Below are positions 53,796-64,000 of a DNA stretch of 64,000 nt, one piece after another. The notes below the pieces were generated by a model, which was given only the letters and a program-made list of their open reading frames with translations, ran no database searches and had not been told where the DNA came from. This DNA comes from Carettochelys insculpta. Its lineage: Eukaryota; Chordata; Testudines; Carettochelyidae. Each line of letters begins with the position of its first letter. The stretch's first letter is position 1. Location: positions 13,627,001 through 13,691,000 of the forward strand of contig NC_134160.1 in assembly GCF_033958435.1 (NCBI RefSeq), given 5' to 3'. Made by a program: the position numbers and the translations under genes.

Positions 53796-55617
53796 GACAA
53801 AGCCAAACCCTGTGAATGGATCACAACAATTATATAGAGAAGGAAAATATTAGCCAATGTATTGAGTGTTGGCTACCAACAGATAAATTATCAGCAGTTT
53901 AGAGGTTCAATTTTCAGAAGTAGCCCTCAAACAGAGTTTTTAATCTGTCTGAATAGAAATCTTTCAGGTCCTCAAAACTTTGCCAGAAATTTCATGAGAA
54001 CTGGCTTTCCTGTAACATTTCTAGTTCTTTCTCTTTCTGATCAGGCTGAAAAGGGTTTTTTTTTTGTTTTTTTGTTTTTTCTCTGTTTGCCCAGCCAAAA
54101 CCAGAAAGTACAAAGATATGCATGAGAATGAAACTTACCAGGGAAGAGAGTCAGCCAAACTTTTTCAAACCTCACAAAAGCTTCAGTGTTGAGCTTGCGT
54201 TTGAACTTTGGAGAAAGGTGCAGATTGCTTTTTGTTTCAAACCCATTTAACAGAGAATCTCTTGAAATACAGATATGACATGGCAGAACTCAGAAGCCGT
54301 TTCGTTGATGAACTTTATGCATCTTTTTCCTTCCAGGTTCTTTGATAAGGACTTGCAGGTTTTAGTTATTTCTATAGTTTTTGAAGATGTCAGATCAACT
54401 ACTTTGCTTTGTGATCACAGCTAAGTCACTTGCATTTGCCAGCTAAGTACTTTTAATCAGTGGTGAAACCTGTGAAGAATGCCTTTCTATCTTATCTGGC
54501 AGCCTATGCATTTTCAAAGCTGGTTAAAAGCTGGAAGTCAAGACAAAACAATACAACTATCTGGCAGAATTCAGTTTCTTGAAAAAAATAAATCATATTT
54601 TTCCTGTGACTTAAATGGAAAACATATTTTCTGAAAGTGCTGTTCAAATAAAATTGCCAAAACCTTTTATCAACAAAGACACTGTCATATATCAGACTTC
54701 TGGTGTGGTTGTCAATTATAATAATTAATTGGACATCTCCCCAGATGCCTGACACTACATTCTGTCAGCAGATTTTTTTTTACTTCAATCAAAACTACTG
54801 CTGCATTATGCATGAAGCTCGTAAAACAGTTGGGAGCTGAGGAGTTCAGTTACAAATCATAGATAAATGCACCAAAGGGCTTAGAGCTCAGGTGAATTTT
54901 GTTGGTTTTAGGAACGCCAAATGAAGGTCACCTAGATTAATTCCCCCCGCCCCAACATTGTCAAATGTTTTTATAAATATGTTTTATTCAATTTCAAAGA
55001 AGGATCTGCACTGGAATTTTTTTTAGGAAAGAAAGATAACAGTTTGCCACTCAGTCCTACTGGAAACATAAAACACTCTGTCATTCATGCATGGTGTCAG
55101 CTGACTGGGATGGGAGTAGCCTAGCCTAGCGGTTGGAACAGGTTTCAAGTGTCAACGACAAGGGTGAGGCTGGAGCCGTAGTCAGAAGCTGGAGCCAAGA
55201 CTTAAATCAAAGAGCAGGAACTGGAGCAAGCAGGGTAGCTGATAATGTGAGGTTCATGGCAGAGGTAAGACTGGGTGCAAGGCAGGCAAACCAGGAGCAA
55301 GGTATTGAAGAAGCAAGCATAGCAGTGAGTATGAATGCTGAGCGTCCTTTTCCATAATATAGTGGTGCCAGCTTGATTTTTCCAGCACTGACGCTCAATA
55401 AGCATTCAGGAAAAAGGCCTCTTGACTTCAGTACCATCAGTGAATGGAATCCCTCATTCTACTGCTCATTCACAGCAGCTAACAGACAGGCAACTCCTCT
55501 GGTACCCTTGAAATGGGTGTACGTAGACTATGGAGAGGAGCAATTCCTATTGACATGGGAATTTTGACTGCATCACCAATGAAGAATCATCACTGAACCT
55601 TTGAACCAGAACTAAAA
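53796..55617. other. No gene recognised
   Basis: AT-rich, unique-looking sequence with a T run near 54055 and no supportable gene. The frame at 55133-55357 has no motif. Confidence 0.4.
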
Positions 55618-55699
55618 GGAATCATAGAATCCTAGGGCTGTCAGGGACCTCAGGAGGTCATTGAGTCCAACACTCTGCCTATAGCCTATAGCAGGATCA

Positions 55700-57600
55700 G
55701 CCCTATCTAAATCATTCCAGCCAGGACTTTGTCAAGTCAGAACATGACAAACCTCTCGTGATGGAGATTCCACTACCTCTCTAGGTAACGCATTCCAATG
55801 CTTCACCATCCTCCTGGTGAAATAGGTTTTCCTAACATCCAACATACACCTCCCTCTGTAACTTGAGACCATTGCTCCTTGTTCTTCCATCAGTCACTAC
55901 TGAGAACAACCTCTCTCTATCTTCTTTAGAGTCCCCCTTCAGGAAATTGAAAGCTGCTATCAAATCCCTCCCTCCACCCGTCTTCTCTTATGGAAACTAA
56001 ATAACCACAAATCCCTCAGCCTGCCCTCCTAGGTCATTTGCTCCAAGCCTCCAAACATTTTTGTTGCCTTCCACTAGACCATCTCCAATGCATCCACATC
56101 CTTTTTACATCGGGGGCCCCAGAACTGGATACAATACTTCAGACGTGGCATCATCATTGTCAAATAATAACTAGTCTAGATCTTCTGGAAATGCCCCTCC
56201 TAATGCACCCCAATATGCCTTCTTGACCACAAGGGCCAACTTCTGACTCATATCCAGCCTCTCATCCACTGTAATCACCAAATCCTTTTCTGCTGCTCTA
56301 CTACTAAGCTAGTCCATCCCCAACATGTAACAGTGCTTGGGATTCTTCCATTCCAAGTGCAGGACTCTACACCTCTCCTTGTTGAACCTCATCAGATTAC
56401 TTTTGGACCAATCCTCCAATTTATCTAGGTCATTGTGGACCCTCGCCCTACCCTCCAACATATCTACTGCCCCAGTGGCTTTGTGTCATCCACAGATTTG
56501 CAGCGGGTGCAATCAATCCCCTCATCCAGGTCATTAATAAAAATATTGAACAATACCAGCTGTAGAACCAAACCTTGGGGTACTCCACTTGAAGCAGACT
56601 GCCAACCAGACATTGGGCCATTGATCACTAACCATTGGCTGAACCATCTAGCCAGCTTTCTCTTCACCTTACAGTCCCTTTATCCTGTTTATTCTTCCTT
56701 GACCTATGGGCAAGAATATTGTGGGAGACTGTACCAAAAGCTTTGCTAAAGTCAAGGTACATCACATTTATTGACTTCCCCATGTCCACAGAGACACTTC
56801 ATCATAAAAGCAATCAGACTGGTCAGGTGTGACTTGCCCTTGGTGAATCCATGTGGGCTACTCCTGATCACTTTCCCCTTTTCCATGTTCTGCAAAACGG
56901 ATTCCTTGAAGATACCCTCCTGATTTTTGTGGGGACTGAGGCAAAGCTGACCGGTCTATAGTTCCCTGGATTGGCCTTTTTTCTTTTTTTAAAGATGGGC
57001 ACAATATCTGACTTTTCCCAGTTAACTGGGACTTCTCCCAATCTCAATGAATTTTCAAAGATAATAGCCAAAGGTTCTGCAATATTTGCAACCCCCTCAG
57101 TAACCTTGGATGCGTTAAATCCAGATTTATTGATCTGTGTATGTCTAGATTTTCAAAATAGCTGTTCTTTCCCCACCTCCTTGCCATACTGCATTGCCTA
57201 GTACAGTGGTCTGGGAGCCGACCTTTTCTGTGAAGACAGAGGCAAAAAAAGCATTGAGCTTTTTCCACATAATCTGACATAAGGTTATCTCTCTCATCCA
57301 GTAATGGACTCACACTGTCCCAATCACCCTCTTATTGTTAACATGCCTGTAGAAACCCTTCTTGTCACCCTCACATTCCTTGCTAGCTGTGGTTGCAATT
57401 GTGCTTTCACCTTCCTGATCACTCTATTGGATTCTCGAGCAATATATTCATACTCCTCTTTACTCATCTGTCCAAGTTTCCACTTCTTATATGCATCCTT
57501 TTTGAGTTTAAGCTCACCAAAGATTTCAGTGGTAAGCCAAGCTGGTTGCCCACCATATTTGCTTTTATTGCTGCACATAAGAACGGTTTGTTTCTGTGCC
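55700..57600 (-). pseudogene. CR1 ORF2 reverse transcriptase (copy F, broken)
   Basis: Minus-strand frames include 57608-57324 (VIRKVKAQLQPQLARNV), 57313-57044 and 57071-56868 (PVNWEKSDIVPIFKKRKKAN). They continue at 56667-56464 (WLVINGPMSGWQSASSGVPQ, then CKSVDDTKPLG). The motif C equivalent SVDD has lost FA of FADD. Scattered frameshifts follow. The region closes with antisense CR1 3' UTR. Confidence 0.82.
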
Positions 57601-57659
57601 TGGAATAAGGCTTCTTTAAAATACTGCCAGTTTTTCTGAACTCCTTTCCACTTTCCACT

Positions 57660-58290
57660 AGTGTCCCATGGGATCCTGCCCATCAGTTCTCTCAGGGAGT
57701 CAGAGTCTGCTCCTCTGAAATCAAGGGTCTGTATTTTACTGTTCACCTTTCTTCCTTTTGTCAGGACCCTGAAATCCACCATGATCACTGCAACCCCCCC
57801 ATTTCTATTTCTCCTACTAGTTCCTCCCTGTTTGTGAGCAGCAGGTCAAACTGTACAAGGCCCTTGGTCAGTACCAGGAAATTTATCCCAGATGTTCTCT
57901 GAAAACTTTCTGGATTTTCTGTGTTCCTGTGATGGGCTCCCAAAAAATATATAAAAAATATATCCAAAAAATGTCAGGGTGGTTAAAATCCTCCATGAGA
58001 ACCAGGGTCTGTGATTTGGAAGCTTATCTTGGTAGTCTAAAGACAGTCTTGTCTACCTCAGCTACCTGATCTGGTGGTCTATTGCAAACACCAACCACAA
58101 CATCACCTCTGTTGCTTCTATGCCTAAGCTTAACCCAAAGACTCCCAACACGCTCTATTCCCTCTATATACTGGAGCTCTGAGCAACCATACTGCTTTCT
58201 CACATACTGTGCCACTCCTCCTTTTTTCCCATGTCTGTCCTTCCTGAATTGTTTATACCCTTCCCTGATCATGCTCTAGTTATGTGAGGC
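57660..58290 (-). pseudogene. CR1 ORF2 endonuclease (copy F, broken)
   Basis: The frame 58272-58024 has QFRKDRHGKKGGVAQYVRKQ, SLWVKLRHRSNRGDVVVGV and CNRPPDQVAEVDKTVF. The frame 57967-57785 has NFLVLTKGLVQFDLLLTNRE. A GDFN-type block is not readable between them; the stretch at 57950-57980 is AT-rich and rearranged. It is a pseudogene. Confidence 0.78.
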
Positions 58291-58426
58291 ATCCCACTAA
58301 GTCTCTGGTATTCCAATCACCTCATGCTTCTTTGACTGAGCCAGGGCCTCTAATTCTTCCTGTTTGTTCCTCTGGATTCTTGGATTTGTTGTGCCTTTCT
58401 CCTTATGTTTCTTCCCAATACCCCGC

Positions 58427-58830
58427 TTACCTCAGGGCTTTTGTCACCATCCCCTGACAAACCTGGTTTAAAGTGCTCTTCACTAGATTTTCAAGCCGGC
58501 TTGCAAAAATGCTCTTTCCTGTCTTTGTTAGGTTGATCCCAGCTCTTCCTAGAAGTTCTTGTGCCTGAAACAGAATCCCATGGTCAAAGAACCCAAATCC
58601 CTCTCTCTGACACCACCTGCGCAACCATGCATTTACTTCCATGACTCGATGATCTCTGTCTGGACCTCTTCCCTCAATAGGGAGGATGGAGGAGACTAAA
58701 ACTTGCATTCCATATTCCTTGAGCTTCCTTCTCAGTGCTACGTAATCTGCAGTAATCTGCTCAAGATCATTCTTTACTGTGTCTTTGGCTCTTAGATGGA
58801 GAAATAGGAAGGGGTAATGGAAGGATGTAA
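58427..58830 (-). pseudogene. CR1 ORF1 esterase C-terminal part (copy F)
   Basis: The minus-strand frame includes MQVLVSSILPIEGRGPDRDH, RVMEVNAWLRRWCQREGFGF and LGRAGINLTKTGKSIFASRL. The catalytic Asp-x-x-His pair (DGIH in copy C) reads AGIN here, so both catalytic residues are lost. The nucleophile block lies beyond the truncation. It is inactive. Confidence 0.78.
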
Positions 58831-59715
58831 GCCCAAATCCTCAAAGACATTGAGATGCCTAACTCATACCAAAATGAAGAGGGATCTGGGCCTTCTTGTC
58901 TAAACCAATGACTGGCTGAGTTTGGGGTATGTCATAATGCCAGTAACAGGGGTTACCTTTCGCTCCAGACATAGTTCTGCAGTTGGGTCATTCTGATTAC
59001 AATGGAAGTTTACCTGTACATAAAGGTCTGCCTGCTTTTTTATAGCACCAGGAACTTGTAAATTTTTTTTGGTGGGGACTGTGGGTGTAATTCTGGCTCC
59101 ACTAAAGTCAATGGTAGTTGAATCATTGATTTCAATAGGGCCAGGACCTCACCCTGTCTTCTAATTCGTTCTGGGAAGTACACTTTTGAACTCTTTAAAA
59201 CAATGAATGAATAAATATATCCAACAAATTCATTTCCTGGTCACCTAGAGGTCTGATTGAAATATTTTATCTGATTATTTTCTCCAGTGAAAAGCAACAT
59301 TTCAAATGGTGCAAAAATATCTCAGGAAAAAAAAAAGTTGTGTCATTCAAAAATTGTCCACTGTCTCCTCAAAGTGAAAAAAAAAGTTTCAATTCAGTGG
59401 GCTCCAAAGACAATAAAATATTTAGATTTGATTTGATTATACCTTTTTACCAGAACACCGGGCAGCTCACATGATTAAAAGTGCTTCATTTATTTCTCAC
59501 AGAAGATTTTAAATTCCAGAAGCAAACGGAGCATTTTTAATCTAGTTTGGTGCACAGATACCAAAGGGATGAGCACTCTAGAAATGCCAATAAATGAAAT
59601 CAGTAAAGTGCAGGGGAAGATGATTGCTTTGGCTTTAACCAAGTAGTGAATTAACACAGAAACTTCAATCTGTCAACCTGAGAGGCCTCATCACATTAAT
59701 GCTACAATTTATAAT
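58831..59715. other. No gene recognised
   Basis: Ordinary AT-rich sequence with short A runs (59310-59395) and no supportable gene. Confidence 0.4.
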
Positions 59716-59717
59716 AT

Positions 59718-59816
59718 GTAACAGAGGGGTAGCTGTGTTAATCTGTGTCTGCAAAAACAAGAAGAAGCCTTGTGGAACCTTCATGCCACAGGACTTCTTG
59801 TTGTTTTTGCAATTTA
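59718..59816. repeat. Inverted repeat of Penelope-like tail sequence
   Basis: GCAAAAACAAGAAGAAGCCT (59750 region, ending TTGTGG) is the near-reverse-complement of CCACAGGACTTCTTGTTGTT (59786 region, ending TTTGC), with about 10 bp between. The phrases are the same as the 3' end of the tails at 8310 and 47540 (CCACAAGACTTCTTGTTG). The left arm is extended by GTTAATCTGTGTCTGC and AGAGGGGTAGCTG. The locus may be two abutting tails or a fold-back structure. Confidence 0.6.
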
Positions 59817-60389
59817 TAATATAAATTTCTACATAATAAGATGGATAAATACTTTTGTCATTTGTAGTCAAAAATCTCACCAGCCAATTAATAACTTTTA
59901 CTATCAACTTCTCTTCTCTTGTGGGGCTTGAATTTATTTTTAGTTTTAATTTTTTTAACACAATCAGTACCTTCCAGTGACCAATAGTTTGTTTTTCTCT
60001 CAGCCAGCTCTGGGATTGCTGTAGCATCTTTCCATCTAAAGTCTTGCTGCTTTCAGTTTATAAATTCAGCCATCATTTTTGTTTCAAAAAATAAAATGTT
60101 CTTACAGTTGTATTACATAGGAAACTGGAGGAGAAGATAGAATAAAAATCAGAAGAACCTTAAATTGCTAAATGAAGCAAAGCCTTTTGGAGAGTAAACT
60201 GCCAAGGACCCAGGAATTTGACAATGGGTTCTAGGAAAGAAATTACAGATATATTTTAGGACATTTTTTGAAAAATATAATTTCCCCACCAATTCTCATA
60301 GGGTAGCAGCTGCTATAAAGCAAAGCTTACAGAAAGTTACAAGACTTAAATCTGCATTTTTCTGGATTGAGCAAAGGCTTTATACAATA
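59817..60389. other. No gene recognised
   Basis: AT-rich sequence with no supportable feature. Confidence 0.4.
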
Positions 60390-61740
60390 ATCTATATCAT
60401 TAATAAAGATGTTGAACAGAAGTGGTGCCAGGACCAACACCAGGGCACGCTGCAGCCTGTTAATGGTTGTCAGCTAGACATCAAGCCATTGATCACCGCT
60501 TGTTGATCCTGATGATCTAGTCAAGTTTCTCTCCATTCATCTGAGCCATACTTGGGTAACTTGCTGGCAAGCATACAGTGGAAGACCGTACCAAAAGATT
60601 TGTTAAAGTCAAGGTATATCACTTCCACTGTTTTCCCCAAGTCCACAGAGCCACTTACCTCATCACAGAAGGCAATCAGGTTGGTCATGAGTGACTTGCC
60701 CTTGGTGAATCTAGATTGACTGCTTCAGATCACCTTCCTCTCCTACAGTTGTTTCAAAATGGATTCCTTGATTTGTTCGGGGGCTGAGGTGAGGCTGATC
60801 TGTCTATAGTTCCCTGGATTCTCCTATTTTTCCTTTTTAAAAGCTAGGCACAACTTTTGTCTTTTCCCAGTAGTTTGGGACCTCCCCCTGAGCACCATGA
60901 TGTTTTAAAGATAATGGACAATGGCTCTGCAAACATATTAGCCAACTCCCTCAGCACCCTGAGATGCATTGGATTTGGCCCCGTGGACTTGTATATGTCC
61001 AGCTTTTCTAAACAATTCTTAACTTGTTCTTTTCCCACTGATGACTACCCATTTCCCCCTATACTGTGCTGCCAAGAGCAGCAGTTTGGGAGCACCTTGT
61101 CTGTGAAGACAGAGGCAAAAAATAGCATTGAGTACTTTTTCCACATTATCTGTTACTATCAAAAAAAAAGCTGTCAAGTAGCACTTTAAAGACTAACAAA
61201 ATAATTTATTAGGTGAGTTTTCATAGGACAGACCCACTTCTTCAGACCATAGCCATACCAGAACAGACTCAATATTTAAGGCACAGGTTGTCTTCCTCAT
61301 TCAGTAAGGGTCCCATACCTTCCCGGACCTTCTTCTTGATGCTAGCATAGCTGCAGGACCCCTTCTTTTTATCTTTCACATCTCTTGCTAGCTGCCATTC
61401 CAGCTGTGCTTTGGGCTTCCTGATTATACCCCCGCCCCCGCATTCTCAAGCAATGCTTTTATACTCCTCCCTCATCATCTGTCCAAATTTCCATTTCTTG
61501 TAAACTTCCTTTCTGTTTTTAAGATCATCAAAGATTTCTCTGTGAAGCCAAGCCTGCCATATTTGCTATTATTTCTGCGCATTGGGGTCATTTATTTCTG
61601 CACCTTCAATAAGGCTCCTTTAAAATACAGCCATCTCTCCTGGACTGCTTTCTAGCTCATATTAGCTTCCTAGGGTATCCTGCCCATCAGTTCCAAGAGG
61701 GAGTCAAAGTCTGCTTTTCTGTAGTCCAACACTTCATTCC
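60390..61740 (-). mobile_element. CR1 LINE fragment, antisense (copy G), truncated at both ends
   Basis: The antisense RT N-terminal and endonuclease-RT linker are readable. The reverse of [20 protein letters not shown] sits near 60970, the reverse of YLDFNKSFGTV-like near 60600, and ACCGTACCAAAAGATTTGTT is a clear antisense CR1 phrase. It lacks the 3' UTR and octamer tail on the left and ends inside the endonuclease on the right (GTCAAAGTCTGCTTTTCTG). A Penelope-like tail splits it at 61157-61283. It is old and mutated. Confidence 0.82.
61157..61283 (-). mobile_element. Penelope-like 3' tail inserted in CR1 copy G
   Basis: On the minus strand the order is TGTGCCTTAAATATTGAGTC, CTGAAGAAGTGGGTCTG, TCCTATGAAAACTCACC, ATTATTTTGTTAGTC, TTTAAAGTGCTACTTGACAG and a short T run. 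It has the same order as the tails at 8150 and 47537 but is a different, more diverged subfamily. CR1 sequence continues on both sides (ATTATCTGTTACTA before, AGGTTGTCTTCC after). CTGAAGA and GAAA keep the hammerhead core consensus CUGANGA...GAAA, and GTGGG/CCTAT can pair using G-U wobbles. Confidence 0.6.
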
Positions 61741-62110
61741 ATATTTCACACATTAAAGCTAACTAAAGGTATGTCCCATGATACTACTAATACCAGTCTC
61801 CTGCCTCACATGTGCAACTACTGACAAAACACCAGCAACAGCTTGGGAAATGTTTAATTAACCGCAGTTGACATCAATAACAGATGTCTGAGCTAATGAA
61901 TGAGGAAATTCATAGCCAGTAAGAGACAAGGGGCAGTGGACAGAATCCAATTCCCAAATTTTGATTTCCCAAGGTAATATCTCACGGACAAGGACATTTC
62001 TGAAAATTTTACTATCAACCCCCACCCTTCAACCTGCAACATTTATGCATTAATCTATTGCTGAAACACAAAAATGAATATCCTGAACAGCTAGTGATAG
62101 GGACAAAGCA
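61741..62110. other. No gene recognised
   Basis: No supportable feature between CR1 copy G and the GC-rich frame that follows. Confidence 0.4.
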
Positions 62111-62163
62111 ATGAAAATACCTCTGTTGCAGAATCAGAAGCAAGGATTTTATTTGGAGGCAGT

Positions 62164-63081
62164 GTGGAAATGCATGTTATTGCAGGGGGTTGTGTTCTCA
62201 GTTTTGTTCATCACTGTAGTGAGCCACTGTGGTCTCCCGCTAACTCAGAGGCAGAGGAGGCTGCACAGAGGCCCTGGTGGGCAGGCCCGGAGCCAGAACA
62301 CCAGAGGCCCACCCGTCAGAGGGCGGGGCCTAGAGCCAGAAGGGCCAAGGACAGAACGCGGGACCCATTAAAGCCTGGGCCTCCAGGCAGGGAGGGAGTG
62401 CCTTCGCGGGCTCCCAGACGCCAAGGGCAGAGAACCCACTGCCCCCCAGCTGGTCGGGAGGAGCAAGCCCCCAGCGGCCCAGACCAGCCAGGACAGCTAC
62501 TGATCTGGATGCCCCAAGGGACCTACCCGGACTTCCCAGATCTGCCAGGACCCTCATGCCAGTGGAGGACCCCCTCCTTGGAGGAAACCCCAGGCCTAGC
62601 CAGACAGGCGGGGGCTAGCAACCACGAGGCCCATGAAGCGGCCTTCCCCGGAGTTCCAGCGGACCCCTGCAGCCCCCAGGTCCAGGATCGCCTCGGACCC
62701 ACGGAGCTACTGCCGCCAGACTACCCCAACGATGTGGAGATGGCCGACTGGCCGGAGCCCCCAAAGGTAGACGATTTGGAGGGGGCTGACTCTGCGGGAC
62801 CCCCTGACCAAATGGGCTGGGAGGTGGAGGTAGGAAGTGACCCAGGGAACGCTGCACCAGAACCCATGGCGGTGTGTTGCGGTGTGTTGTGGCCTGGATC
62901 CCCACCGCTGTGGCCGTGTGTAAGCGACCCACAGGGCCCCAGGCCGGGTCGCAGTGGTATGCGAGGGCCTGCAACCCCCTACCCCTTCCATCACGGGGTA
63001 AGCCCTTGCTGGGCTTGTTCCTCAACCCTTGTGCTGCTGCCCTGTCCTGAACTAAGGGCTGGGCTTGTTCCCCAAACATAG
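62164..63081 (+). CDS. GC-rich open frame of unknown identity (305 codons)
   Basis: This long, Pro/Gly/Glu-rich frame has no motif that I recognise. It is markedly more GC-rich than its surroundings. Phrases such as LPPDYPNDVEMADWPEPPKV and TYPDFPDLPGPSCQ are acidic and proline-rich, as in the gag or linker parts of some retroelements. The region could therefore be an internal fragment of an unrecognised LTR element or simply GC-rich DNA that happens to be open. It ends inside a two-unit repeat (63008-63107) and then a CR1. Coding status is unproven. Confidence 0.25.
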   Translation: MEMHVIAGGCVLSFVHHCSEPLWSPANSEAEEAAQRPWWAGPEPEHQRPTRQRAGPRARRAKDRTRDPLKPGPPGREGVPSRAPRRQGQRTHCPPAGREEQAPSGPDQPGQLLIWMPQGTYPDFPDLPGPSCQWRTPSLEETPGLARQAGASNHEAHEAAFPGVPADPCSPQVQDRLGPTELLPPDYPNDVEMADWPEPPKVDDLEGADSAGPPDQMGWEVEVGSDPGNAAPEPMAVCCGVLWPGSPPLWPCVSDPQGPRPGRSGMRGPATPYPFHHGVSPCWACSSTLVLLPCPELRAGLVPQT

Positions 63082-63107
63082 TGCTGTTGCCCCGCCCTGA
63101 ACTACAG
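63008..63107 (+). repeat. Two-unit 50 bp direct repeat
   Basis: GCTGGGCTTGTTCCTCAACC (63008) and GCTGGGCTTGTTCCCCAAAC (63058) start two copies that both run on through TGCTG(C/T)TGCCC and CCTGAACTA. The period is 50 bp. The second copy runs into the CR1 fragment. Confidence 0.7.
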
Positions 63108-64000
63108 ACCACCTGGCCAGGTAGAAGAGGTGGGTGAGACTTTCTCTAAATAATTAAGAAAATTATCCAAAACACAGGACTTGGTGGTGATGGGGGACTT
63201 CAGCTATCCAGACATATGTTGTGAAACTAACGCAGTGAGGCACAGAATATCCAGAAAGTTTCTGGAATGCATGGATGGCAATGTTTTATTTCAGAAGGTG
63301 GAAAAAGCTAGTAGGGGAGAAGCAGTTCTAGATTTGTTTTTAACCAATAGGGAGGAATTCTTTGAGAATTTGAAAGTGGAAAGTAGCCTGGAAGAAGGTG
63401 ACCATGACATCATAGAGTTCATAAGTCCAAGCAATAGTGAAAGGGAGAACAGCAAAATAGAGACTATGAATTTGAGAAAAGCAAATTTTGGTAAACTCAG
63501 AGAGCTGGTAGGTAAGGTACCATAGGAAGCAAGCTTAAGAGAAAAAAACAACTGAGGAGAGTTGGAAGTTTTTCGAAGGGACGATATTAAGGTCCCAAAA
63601 GCAAACTATACCACTGCATAGGAAAGCTAGAAAGTATGGGGAAAGACTGCCTTGGCTTAGCCAGGAGATCTGGCATGATCACAAAATAAAAAAAGGAGTT
63701 ATATAAAAAGTGGAAAATAGGAGAAATTACAAAAGATGTATATAAGCAAACAGAGCGTGTATGTAGGGGCAAGGTTAGAAAGGCCAAGGCACAGAAAGAG
63801 CTCAAATTAGCTAGAGACATAAAAGTTAGTAAGAAGTCATTCTATAAATATATTAGAAGCAAGAGGAAGACCAAGGACAGGGTAGGCCCACTACTCAGTA
63901 AGGAGGGAGAAACCATATCAGGAAACTTGGACATAGCAGAGGTGCTTAGTGACTTCTTTGTTTCAGTCTTCACTGAGAAGGCTGGTGCAAGAATGCCTAA
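63103..64000 (+). mobile_element. CR1-type LINE fragment (copy H), continues beyond window
   Basis: The copy begins inside the endonuclease with TACAGACCACCTGGCC (YRPPGQ). The frame 63181-63525 reads [14 protein letters not shown] (GDFS where GDFN is usual), [20 protein letters not shown] and [18 protein letters not shown], then [11 protein letters not shown] and [19 protein letters not shown]. Beyond 63525 it is frameshifted but still follows the CR1 order ([12 protein letters not shown], then [19 protein letters not shown] near 63780). It is an older subfamily similar to copies B and G. Confidence 0.85.

Larger units (their letters stand above)
55620..58830 (-). mobile_element. CR1 LINE, 5'-truncated, antisense (copy F)
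   Basis: The 3' end at 55620 reads AATCATAGAATCCTAGGGCT, the reverse of the octamer tail, followed by the usual antisense 3'-UTR (GGGACCTCAGGAGGTCATTG). ORF2 RT (55700-57600), endonuclease (57660-58290) and the end of the ORF1 esterase domain (58427-58830) follow. It is truncated inside the esterase domain and carries many frameshifts; it is older than copies A and C. Confidence 0.9.

Noticed and set aside
54504..54755. 83-codon AT-rich minus-strand frame as a host gene
   Set aside because: Short, AT-rich, without motif or splice context.
1..64000. Bacterial-type features: operons, CRISPR arrays, ribosome binding sites
   Set aside because: The repeat content is that of a vertebrate nuclear genome; no regularly spaced direct repeats with unique spacers or compact gene clusters are present.

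Overview
The window looks like intergenic or intronic DNA from a reptile-type (sauropsid) nuclear genome, most likely a turtle or a close relative. The argument is the repeat content. Several CR1 LINEs are present, with 3' ends made of ATTCTATG-type octamers. They sit beside Tx1/L1-group LINEs with a CCHC ORF1, Penelope-like 3' tails, PIF/Harbinger elements with GGCTATGTCTACACTAG-type ends, a hAT element, MIR-type SINEs and solo LTRs. No host protein gene, rRNA or functional tRNA gene could be recognised. Nearly every readable reading frame belongs to a decayed mobile element. Species assignment is inference.

Layout: 1-2175 is a degenerate ~86 bp AT-rich tandem repeat that switches orientation near 500. 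3413-3880 is a ~90 bp minisatellite and 7140-7480 a GC-rich minisatellite. 8150-8338 is a Penelope-like 3' tail with a hammerhead-like core. 8800-12075 is a Harbinger-type element split by a CR1 (8864-11947). 12420-12790 holds old antisense CR1/L3-like 3' ends. 13727-14385 is a Harbinger-type MITE with a 3 bp target duplication. 14690-16990 is a CR1 copy with an inverted 5' half. 17085-21105 is a different LINE (endonuclease, RT, C-terminal zinc finger).

21535-28131 is a rearranged Tx1/L1-group LINE split by a solo LTR (25039-26421), and 29100-37054 is a second, longer copy of the same family. 37055-42851 is a nearly full-length antisense CR1 (ORF1 zinc finger/coiled coil, SGNH esterase, ORF2) interrupted by a 1744 bp sense LINE fragment (39074-40817) that carries the longest uninterrupted RT frame in the window (475 codons).

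43621-44304 is a second solo LTR with a perfect 5 bp target duplication. 45267-45858 is a non-autonomous hAT. 47537-48028 is an antisense Penelope-like fragment that keeps the GIY-YIG C-terminus and the hammerhead-like tail. 48435-49060 and 49641-52832 are Harbinger remnants; the second is complete end to end, with converging Myb-like and DDE transposase remnants. CR1 fragments follow at 52970-53795 (+), 55620-58830 (-), 60390-61740 (-, with a Penelope-like tail inside) and 63103-64000 (+, running off the end). A GC-rich reading frame of unknown identity lies at 62164-63081.

The elements do not work together as a pathway. What the window records is a layered insertion history that can be read from nesting. 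The most unusual items are the hammerhead-like cores shared by three Penelope-like tails, the head-to-head satellite at the left edge, the duplicated RT block in one Tx1-group copy, and the complete 3.2 kb Harbinger element whose transposase has lost its third catalytic residue.
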